Shown: piece by piece, positions 31,964-38,684 of the stretch | How positions within the stretch are numbered: the first letter of the stretch is position 1 | Layout: every line of letters starts with the position of its first letter | Assembly (NCBI GenBank): GCA_902581145.1 | Contig: CACHNE010000012.1 | Span: 1 to 38,684 of the forward strand | Direction: 5' to 3' | From: an uncultured Bacteroidota bacterium | Lineage (GTDB): Bacteria > Bacteroidota > Bacteroidia > Flavobacteriales > Flavobacteriaceae | Length of the DNA stretch: 38,684 nt | Program-made: the position numbers and the translations under genes | The notes under the pieces: generated by a model | What the model saw: the letters and a program-made list of their open reading frames with translations, nothing else | Database searches by the model: none | What the model was told of the DNA's origin: nothing

Positions 31964-33859
31964 ATGAATAAAAAGATTATAGTTATTGGTTTATTATTTG
32001 CAATGTTTGGTTGTGATGAATATTTAGATATTGTCCCTGATCAGACGCAACAAATAGATTTATTATTTGAGAGAAAAGAGGTTGCATATACTGCTTTAGC
32101 AACATGTTATGCATATTTACCCAAAAATGATGGAGTATATACATCATTCATGATGATGAGTGATGAAGTTACAACTCCGATATCAAAAGAAACAGATGGT
32201 ATCAGAATTATGAAGGGTCAACAATCATCTTCCAATCCTAAATTTGGTTTGTGGTCAGGATGGTCTGATCAAGGTCCTTTATGGGAAGGAATCAGACACT
32301 GTAATGTTCTCATTGAAAATATTTACAATGTTGTTGATATGACAGAGGAAGAAATGAATACATGGGCAGCAGAGGCTAAATTTCTAAAGGCATACTATCA
32401 TTTCTTACTGTTCACTTACTATGGTCCAATTCCGATTGTAGACGAGAACCTACCCATTTCTGCCAGTGATGCTGAAGTTAGAGTAAAAAGGAGAACAGTT
32501 GATGAATCAGTAGCCTACATAGTCGAAACAATTGATGAAGCACTTATTCATTTACCTGCTAGAGTTCTTAGCTCAAATGATTTGGGTAGAATTGATCAGG
32601 TTATAGCAAAAGCTATCAAATCAAGGGTATTAACATACGCTGCTAGTCCCCTTTTTAATGGAAATTCAGAAATGTACTCGGGTTTTGTAAATGATGAGGG
32701 CGAACACTTTTTTAATCAATCTTATGATCAGACAAAATGGGATTTAGCAAGAGAAGCCTCATTAGATGCCATCGTTTCCGCTATTGACAATGGAGTAGGT
32801 ATGTATGAATTTACATCAGCTCCACCAAATTATGAAGATGAGTATGAGGATGAAGAATTTATCCAAACTTTATATGATTTAAAATATTCTACTGTTGACA
32901 AGTGGAACTCAGAACTAATTTGGGGTAATTCAAACCCAGTACGTGATAATGACTGGTGGCAAATGCAAGCCGCTTGTATGATGAAAAATCCGAATGCCTC
33001 ATCTGTTGAAGCAGCTTGGCAATGGATTTCACCAACATTGAGAATTGCTGAACTATTTTATTCAGAAAACGGATTACCTATTGAAGAAGATTTAACTTAT
33101 GATTATCCAAATAGATTTAGCGTAACTTCTGTGGGTGGGTCACAAAATTTACAAGCTCAATATGGGGCTATCACCGCTAAATTAAACCTAGACAGGGAAC
33201 CAAGGTTTTATTCATCACTAGGTTTTGATCGTGGCTACAATAGAACTTGGGGTAATTTATGGCAGTTAAGAATGAAAAAAGGAGAAAGTCATGGGAGAGT
33301 GGCTAATTCAGATGATTATTTGATAACCGGCTATGCATTAAAGAAACTTGTACACCCAGATTCAGAGGGTGATGGTTATTCAAAAATTGTTACTTACGCA
33401 TGGCCGATGATTAGACTTTCTGAGCTTTATCTAAACTATGCCGAGGCGATTAATGAGTCAAGTGGGCCTAATGCTGATGCATACAATGCCATAAATGTTA
33501 TAAGACAAAGAGCTGGAATCCCTAATATTGAAGATTCTTGGAGTAATCCATCGATTTCAGCTAACTTGAACAAACACACAACTCAGGAGGGTTTTAGAGA
33601 TATAATTAGACAAGAAAGATTGATCGAGCTCTCATTTGAAGGAAATAGATATAATGATTTAAGAAGATGGAAACTTGCTGAGGAATATTTTAATTCTCCG
33701 GTATTTGGTTGGTCGGTAAACGGAACAACCGTAAGTGGTTATTATAACATTACGCAAGTTGGAACCAGATCATTCAATTATCCGAGGGATTACTTTCATC
33801 CTATAAGTATAAACGAATTAACAATTAATCCAAACCTGATTCAAAACCCAGGGTGGTAA
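31964..33859 (+). CDS. susD: SusD/RagB family glycan-binding lipoprotein
   Basis: SusD lipoproteins cap SusC at the cell surface and hold the glycan. The leader ends in AMFGC (C17), and the mature start CDEYLDIVPDQ is acidic. Family motifs include the N-terminal helix KRTVDESVAYIVETIDEALIHLP and WAAEAKFLKAYYHFLLFTYYGPIPIVDE. Toward the C-terminus come MIRLSELYLNYAEAINE, AYNAINVIRQRAGIP, FRDIIRQERLIELSFEGNRYNDLRRWK and the terminal NPNLIQNPGW. The length (631) is slightly above average. It is translated 9 nt after susC and 12 nt before a surface glycan-binding lipoprotein, as expected for a PUL. Confidence 0.97.
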   Translation: MNKKIIVIGLLFAMFGCDEYLDIVPDQTQQIDLLFERKEVAYTALATCYAYLPKNDGVYTSFMMMSDEVTTPISKETDGIRIMKGQQSSSNPKFGLWSGWSDQGPLWEGIRHCNVLIENIYNVVDMTEEEMNTWAAEAKFLKAYYHFLLFTYYGPIPIVDENLPISASDAEVRVKRRTVDESVAYIVETIDEALIHLPARVLSSNDLGRIDQVIAKAIKSRVLTYAASPLFNGNSEMYSGFVNDEGEHFFNQSYDQTKWDLAREASLDAIVSAIDNGVGMYEFTSAPPNYEDEYEDEEFIQTLYDLKYSTVDKWNSELIWGNSNPVRDNDWWQMQAACMMKNPNASSVEAAWQWISPTLRIAELFYSENGLPIEEDLTYDYPNRFSVTSVGGSQNLQAQYGAITAKLNLDREPRFYSSLGFDRGYNRTWGNLWQLRMKKGESHGRVANSDDYLITGYALKKLVHPDSEGDGYSKIVTYAWPMIRLSELYLNYAEAINESSGPNADAYNAINVIRQRAGIPNIEDSWSNPSISANLNKHTTQEGFRDIIRQERLIELSFEGNRYNDLRRWKLAEEYFNSPVFGWSVNGTTVSGYYNITQVGTRSFNYPRDYFHPISINELTINPNLIQNPGW

Positions 33860-33871
33860 TAATTTAAAAAT

Positions 33872-35071
33872 ATGAAAACGAACAATATATTATCAATTAT
33901 ATTTATCTCTTTTGTCATTTTATTAGGCTGTAAAGATGATGAAAATCATGATTCTACACCACCTGGAAGTCTAATAATTGAAAATATAACTCCGACTAGC
34001 GGTGGGGGAATTATTTCATATCAATTACCCGATGATTCTGATATTTTATTTGTTAGAGCTGAGTATACAAATTCTTTAGGTGTTGATGTATATAGAGTTT
34101 CAAGTTCACATAATAATTCTATTGAAATTGATGGTTTGAATCAAAATACAGCAATAACAGTTAGGCTATTCGTGGTTGACGAAAATGAAAATATTTCACA
34201 ACCAGTTGAAGTTGAGTTTATTCCACTTCCTTCATTTATTTTCTTGGTTCAGGAGAGTATCACGATAACACCTGATTTGGGTGGTGTTAAATTAGAATGG
34301 GAAAATGTAGCAGAAAAAACTGTATATGTTCATTTACACATTGTTAATGGAAATGACGAAGAAATCAGAATACTATCATCAAATAGTCTTACAGAAAGTA
34401 TTTTTGTAAGAGGTTTAGAATCAGTTGAAACGACTTTCTTAACCAAGGTTGAAGATTTTGACGGAAATATTACAGATCTTGAAGAGAAAGCAACCTTAAC
34501 TCCCTTATTTGAGGAAATGATAGATAAATCAACATGGACGCTAATGAGTCAGCTTTCAGTTAATGGAAATGCCTGGGAGGGTGAGACAACTGCCTTTTGG
34601 GATGATATTGTTGATACTGCTGAGACAAACTCAGATAACAGTTATTTTATTATTTGGAGAGATCAAAATGGAGGAACTTTAAACTGGCCATTAGATATTG
34701 TTATCAATCTTAATAAAAACGTAAGAATTCACAGGTTTAAGGTATGGCAAAGAGCATTTTGGTATAACGGACCAACTGGTATTCCTTATTATTATCAGGA
34801 AGAAAATATGAGATCTTTTGATCTTTATGCTAGCAATAATACTATAGATTGGACTTTGCTAGGACAGTTTGATATAGGAGATCCAAGTGATGAAAATGGA
34901 ACTATTCCACAAGATTTTATTGATGCTGCGGCTAATGGTCATGATTTTGATTTAGATGGAGTCTCTGAACCCTTCCAATATCTTAAGTTTTCCATTACTT
35001 CAAATTATGGTAGTGACACCTATGTTCACGGATCGGAGATAACTCTTTGGGGCTTGGATAATATAGATTAG
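33872..35071 (+). CDS. Surface glycan-binding lipoprotein (DUF4959/DUF5126/DUF5000-like architecture)
   Basis: This 399-residue lipoprotein has C20 in ILLGC. The layout fits the PUL lipoproteins built from DUF4959 (about 28-120, an Ig-like sheet with SGGGIISYQLPDDSDILFVRAEYTN), DUF5126 (about 125-220, with GGVKLEWENVAEKTVYVHLHI) and DUF5000 (about 225-395, a discoidin-like domain with NGNAWEGETTAFWDDIVDT, VRIHRFKVWQRA and YLKFSITSNYGSDTYVHGSEITLWG). Such proteins sit in the SusE position and help hold glycan at the cell surface. The gene follows susD by 12 nt and precedes the GH5 gene by 3 nt. Ligand is unknown. Confidence 0.82.
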   Translation: MKTNNILSIIFISFVILLGCKDDENHDSTPPGSLIIENITPTSGGGIISYQLPDDSDILFVRAEYTNSLGVDVYRVSSSHNNSIEIDGLNQNTAITVRLFVVDENENISQPVEVEFIPLPSFIFLVQESITITPDLGGVKLEWENVAEKTVYVHLHIVNGNDEEIRILSSNSLTESIFVRGLESVETTFLTKVEDFDGNITDLEEKATLTPLFEEMIDKSTWTLMSQLSVNGNAWEGETTAFWDDIVDTAETNSDNSYFIIWRDQNGGTLNWPLDIVINLNKNVRIHRFKVWQRAFWYNGPTGIPYYYQEENMRSFDLYASNNTIDWTLLGQFDIGDPSDENGTIPQDFIDAAANGHDFDLDGVSEPFQYLKFSITSNYGSDTYVHGSEITLWGLDNID

Positions 35072-35074
35072 CGG

Positions 35075-37741
35075 ATGAAGAAACTTTTTATTGTTTTATT
35101 TGTTTTTTTTTCCAACTCAGTATGTACACAAAATTTATCTACACTTGGCCCGTTTCTCAAGGATGACAATAGTAACAATGTTATACTTAAAGGTATAAAT
35201 TTAGGTGGTTGGATGCTACAAGAACCTTATTTGTTCCAGTTTACTGGAGCTGCAGATTCTCAGCATGAGTTCAAAGAAAAATTGGTAGAATTTATAGGTC
35301 AAGAAAATACAGATGAATTTTATAATTCGTGGTACGAAAATTTTATAACACAGGGTGACATTGATTCACTTTCCAATTTTGGTTTTAATAGTGTAAGACT
35401 ACCAATGCACTATGATTTATTTACTCTTCCTATCCAAGATGAACCTATTTTAGATGAACAGACATGGTTGGATATTGGTTTTTTAATGGTTGATGATTTA
35501 CTTGATTGGTGTGAAGCCAATAACATGTATTTAATATTGGATTTACATGCTGCACCGGGTGGACAGGGTAGTGGATCCGATATTAATGATTATAATCCAA
35601 ATCTACCTTCACTTTGGGAAAGTCAAGAAAATAAAAATAAAACAATTGCACTTTGGGGAAAATTAGCTGAGCGCTATGCTGATGAGCCCTGGATAGGTGG
35701 TTATGATTTATTAAATGAAACTCATTGGGATTTAGGCGAAAACGAATTAAGAAACCTCTATATTGATATTACTAATGAAATAAGACAACACGATCAAAAC
35801 CACATCATATTTATTGAAGGAAATGGTTATGCAAACGACTTTTCTGGACTGACTCCCCCTTGGGATGATAATATGGTTTACAGTTTTCATAAGTATTGGA
35901 GTTATAATGATTCACTTGATTGGGTTACATGGATGAGAAATGAATATAGCATCCCACTATGGATGGGTGAGGCAGGAGAGAACTCAAATCAATGGTTTAC
36001 TGAAGCAATCAAGATATTTGAAGATAATTATATCGGATGGGCCTTTTGGCCGTGGAAGAAATTGGAATCTATTTCAGCACCGTTTGAGATTCATACAAAT
36101 TCAAATTATCAATCTCTTATTAATTATTTTAGAGGTGAATCAAGTCCGCCGTCAATTGAAAATGCAGTAAACGGCCTAATGCAACTTGCAGAAGATTCCC
36201 ATATTTCGAATAATAGATTTCAAAGAGATGTTGTAGACGCAATGATTAGACAGGTCAGTTCAAATCAAACTTTACCCTTTAATGGACCTAATAACATACC
36301 AGGTATTTTATATGCATCAGATTATGATTTAGGCCAAATTGGTTATGCATATTCTGATGCAGATTATGCTACATATCATATAAATACAGAAGAGTTTCAA
36401 GCCTGGAATCAAGGTTGGCAATATCGAAATGACGGGGTAGATATCGAGGACAGTACCGATACTGATGGAAACGGTTATCAAGTTGGTTTTACAAGTGAAG
36501 ATGAGTGGTTATTATTCACCGTCGATATTCAGGAGTCTGGATATTACAACATAGTTACTAGGTATGCATCAACCTCAAGTGGGATTTTTTCATTGGAACT
36601 GGATGGGATTCCAATAGCTAGTAATATTACACTATACAATACTGGAAGCTATTCAAATTTTGTAAATAAACTAACCCAAGGAGTTTATTTGCCCCAAGGA
36701 ACTTTTAAACTTAAAATGAAAATGATTACTGGAGGATATAATCTTTCAAGTGTTGACTTTGATCTTTCTGATGAAATCCCTGAATTTTCAATTGAATTTG
36801 CAGAAGCACAAGAAAACCTTTCAACTATTTTACTATTATTAAATCAACCTCTTGCCATTGATCAGGTAATCGATAATTCTCATTTCCAAGTTTTTGTAAA
36901 TTCTGAGGAAGTAACAATTTCTGAAATTGAAATTAGTGAAGAAAATCCACAGGTTATTTATATTTCAATTGATGAAGAATACAGTTTTTTAGATGATATT
37001 TCGGTTAGTTTTTATCCAGAAACAGAATTAGTTTCAATTTTTAACGAGTATTTAATTCCATTCACAAATTTCCCAGTATACAATAATGTTAGTGAAAGAA
37101 TAATTATTCCTGGTTTAGTTGAGGCGGAAGATTATGTATATCAAGAGGGCCTTTCAACAGAAGAAACCTCTGACATTAATGGAGGTTTAAATCTGGGATA
37201 CACAGATTCAGGAGATTTTGCTGATTATCTAGTTTTGGTTACTGAGACTGGCGAATACGATATAAATTTTAGATCTGCTTCAGAAAATCAATCAGGATCA
37301 ATTATGTTGCAATTAGTCAACGGTTCAGAAGTTCAAAATCTTACTCAAATATCCCTTCCAATAACTGGCGGTTGGCAGACTTGGGAAACTGTCTCTACAT
37401 CAACAAATTTGATTGAGGGATCGTACAAATTAAGAATGAAAGTTCTGCAGTCAGGTTTTAACCTTAATTGGATTGAATTTGATTACACTGGGAATTCTAT
37501 GGGTTTTAGCAATGATGCAATTTCTAATTTCAAATTATATCCTAATCCAACTGTTGATTTTGTTAACATAAATACACAACTTGATAATTTTAAAGTTGAA
37601 ATTTTTGATTTACTTGGAAAAAATATATTTAAATCTTATGACTTAAAAACGATTGATGTTAGTGAATTTGATGATGGAACATATCTTTTAAAAATAACAT
37701 CTGGATATAGTTCAAATTCAAAATTATTCCTAAAAAAATAA
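35075..37741 (+). CDS. T9SS-exported GH5-type glycoside hydrolase with two CBM6-like modules
   Basis: This endo- or exo-acting glycosidase has 888 residues. A signal peptide ends about CTQNLS. The (beta/alpha)8 domain (about 24-360) has NLGGWMLQEP, R108 in SVRLPMH, DLHAAPGGQGSG, the acid/base E215 in LLNETHW, FHKYWSY, and the nucleophile E299 in WMGEAGENS. The GINLGGW start resembles exo-beta-1,3-glucanase-like GH5 enzymes, suggesting a beta-glucan. A first CBM6-like module lies about 408-560 (SDYDLGQIGYAYSDADY). An Ig-like segment follows (about 570-680). The second CBM6-like module (about 684-805, VEAEDYVYQEG) ends before a type A sorting tail (LYPNPTVDFVNINTQL...). It is the main extracellular cutter of the PUL. 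Confidence 0.9.
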   Translation: MKKLFIVLFVFFSNSVCTQNLSTLGPFLKDDNSNNVILKGINLGGWMLQEPYLFQFTGAADSQHEFKEKLVEFIGQENTDEFYNSWYENFITQGDIDSLSNFGFNSVRLPMHYDLFTLPIQDEPILDEQTWLDIGFLMVDDLLDWCEANNMYLILDLHAAPGGQGSGSDINDYNPNLPSLWESQENKNKTIALWGKLAERYADEPWIGGYDLLNETHWDLGENELRNLYIDITNEIRQHDQNHIIFIEGNGYANDFSGLTPPWDDNMVYSFHKYWSYNDSLDWVTWMRNEYSIPLWMGEAGENSNQWFTEAIKIFEDNYIGWAFWPWKKLESISAPFEIHTNSNYQSLINYFRGESSPPSIENAVNGLMQLAEDSHISNNRFQRDVVDAMIRQVSSNQTLPFNGPNNIPGILYASDYDLGQIGYAYSDADYATYHINTEEFQAWNQGWQYRNDGVDIEDSTDTDGNGYQVGFTSEDEWLLFTVDIQESGYYNIVTRYASTSSGIFSLELDGIPIASNITLYNTGSYSNFVNKLTQGVYLPQGTFKLKMKMITGGYNLSSVDFDLSDEIPEFSIEFAEAQENLSTILLLLNQPLAIDQVIDNSHFQVFVNSEEVTISEIEISEENPQVIYISIDEEYSFLDDISVSFYPETELVSIFNEYLIPFTNFPVYNNVSERIIIPGLVEAEDYVYQEGLSTEETSDINGGLNLGYTDSGDFADYLVLVTETGEYDINFRSASENQSGSIMLQLVNGSEVQNLTQISLPITGGWQTWETVSTSTNLIEGSYKLRMKVLQSGFNLNWIEFDYTGNSMGFSNDAISNFKLYPNPTVDFVNINTQLDNFKVEIFDLLGKNIFKSYDLKTIDVSEFDDGTYLLKITSGYSSNSKLFLKK

Positions 37742-37745
37742 TTTA

Positions 37746-38684
37746 ATGGTAAAGTTATTATTTCTTTTATTTTTTGTGATAACAGCCACGCTAAATGCTC
37801 AGTCGGTATATGTTGAAGACAGAAAAATATATGTTGACGGACAAGAATACCGAATAAATGGTATATGCTATGCTAGAGGTGAAGGTAACGGAGAAAATTC
37901 AGGTTATTCGTTTAATGATGACATCCCTCTTTTGGTTGATGCAAATATTAATACAATTAGAACTTACTCAGCCATAACAAATATTGCAGAACTTAATGCC
38001 TTTGCAAATGCAGGTATTAAGGTAATAATGATGTTAAATGAAAATAGTTACACTTGGTATGTAAATCAGTTTAAAGACCATCCAGCTATCTTAATGTGGG
38101 AATTTGGAAATGAGTTTAACTATCATCCTGAATTTTTTAATAATAATATTCAAAACTGGTATGATGTACTTGAAAATTGTGCTGCTACCGTTAAATCATT
38201 AGATTCAAATCATCCTGTTAGTACAGGGCATGGAGAGGTTCCCGACAGTCAAGCTTTAAATTCCTGTCCTAGTGTTGATGTATGGGGTATGAATATATAT
38301 AGATGGTTAAATCCTGATTCTGCAATAGATGAATTGGCAGCAGTTACCGACAAAGCAATGTATATCTCCGAAGCTGGAGCTGACAGCTTTAATATAAATT
38401 CAAACACTGAAAACGAGTCACAGCAAGCACAGGCAACCGAAATTATATTAAACTCTATAATTGATAAATCAGATTTGTGTATTGGAGTTACTTTATTTGA
38501 ATTTTGTGACGAATGGTGGAAGGCAGGTGATCCAAATCAACAGGATCCAGGGGGTTTTCCTAATGCAATTCCTTATGATAATTTTGCAAATGAAGAATAC
38601 TGGGGTATTGTAACAAGAGATAGAGAGCCAAAATTATCATATTATGTAGTTCAAGAAATTTATGAAGCTACAAGTCTTTCTCTA
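37746..38684 (+). CDS. Secreted clan GH-A glycoside hydrolase (runs off the window)
   Basis: The first 313 residues are present; the 3' end lies outside. A signal peptide ends about LNAQS. A TIM-barrel glycosidase follows: RINGICYARGEG, PLLVDANINTIRTYSAI, AFANAGIKVIMML, then ILMWEFGNEFNYH with the acid/base E123, VDVWGMNIYRW, and YISEAGADSF with the nucleophile E209. These are the clan GH-A strand 4 and strand 7 Glu positions. The overall look (GH2-type TIM barrel, GH5-like or GH72-like) does not fix one family. It begins 4 nt after the GH5 gene, so it belongs to the same operon and probably acts on the same glycan. No sorting tail can be seen because the end is missing. Confidence 0.85.
   Translation, partial: MVKLLFLLFFVITATLNAQSVYVEDRKIYVDGQEYRINGICYARGEGNGENSGYSFNDDIPLLVDANINTIRTYSAITNIAELNAFANAGIKVIMMLNENSYTWYVNQFKDHPAILMWEFGNEFNYHPEFFNNNIQNWYDVLENCAATVKSLDSNHPVSTGHGEVPDSQALNSCPSVDVWGMNIYRWLNPDSAIDELAAVTDKAMYISEAGADSFNINSNTENESQQAQATEIILNSIIDKSDLCIGVTLFEFCDEWWKAGDPNQQDPGGFPNAIPYDNFANEEYWGIVTRDREPKLSYYVVQEIYEATSLSL

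Noticed and set aside
1-38684. CRISPR array, insertion sequence, prophage or toxin-antitoxin pair
   Set aside because: I found no spaced identical repeats, transposase or integrase motifs, phage structural genes or paired small toxin/antitoxin frames.

Overview
The window is AT-rich DNA (roughly one third G+C by eye) from a member of the Flavobacteriia (Bacteroidota), most likely a marine one. The evidence is three proteins with type IX secretion (T9SS) C-terminal sorting tails, a SusC/SusD pair, many N-terminal lipoboxes, promoter-like elements of the Bacteroidota type (TTG or TTTG, 17-20 nt, TAnnTTTG), few recognisable Shine-Dalgarno sites, and the order ftsK - lolA-like - lptF/G - ribB, which I recall from Flavobacteriaceae.

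Layout. 1-1.6 kb, minus strand: the 5' end of tilS, then lpd (dihydrolipoyl dehydrogenase). 1.7-4.3 kb, plus: a Cys/Met-metabolism PLP enzyme abutting an NhaC-type antiporter. 4.4-9.9 kb, plus: a tight operon of ftsK, a LolA-like carrier, an LptF/LptG permease and ribB, the last with a degenerate GTP cyclohydrolase II domain. 9.9-12.8 kb: an esterase lipoprotein (minus), a tRNA-Ser(UGA) with clear promoter and terminator, galM, and a secreted protein made of two similar halves. 12.8-18.5 kb: a PQQ-type sugar dehydrogenase lipoprotein (minus), an M1 peptidase, a T9SS-secreted protein, and directly after it an unlisted 48-residue protein with a Tat-like leader. 18.5-19.8 kb: a TlpA-like thioredoxin followed by two rhodaneses. 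19.8-23.2 kb, minus: a nucleotidyltransferase paired with an HPr-kinase-like protein, a conserved 64-residue protein and a DUF3089 lipoprotein. 23.3-38.7 kb: a carbohydrate and surface-protein region with a frameshifted T9SS CotH-kinase protein, a GH125 alpha-mannosidase (minus), a DoxX protein, and then a polysaccharide utilisation operon (susC, susD, a DUF4959/DUF5000-type glycan-binding lipoprotein, a GH5 enzyme with two CBM6-like modules, and a clan GH-A enzyme running off the window end).

How the genes work together. The last five genes form one operon with gaps of 3-12 nt: surface capture and cutting by the T9SS-exported GH5 and the lipoprotein, SusCD import, and further cutting by the terminal hydrolase. 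The GH5 signature is closest to exo-beta-glucanase-like GH5 enzymes, so a beta-glucan is a reasonable but unproven substrate. No PUL regulator lies in the window, but a tandem direct repeat sits upstream of the susC promoter. The rest is mostly housekeeping for envelope, division and redox.

The observations most worth a second look are the +1 frameshift in the CotH gene at a UUU-UGA-C site, the HprK-like/nucleotidyltransferase pair, the Tat-like microprotein behind the T9SS gene, and the Cys-free GTP cyclohydrolase domain of RibB. I see no CRISPR array, insertion sequence, prophage or replication origin, and no gene-free stretch longer than 300 bases.
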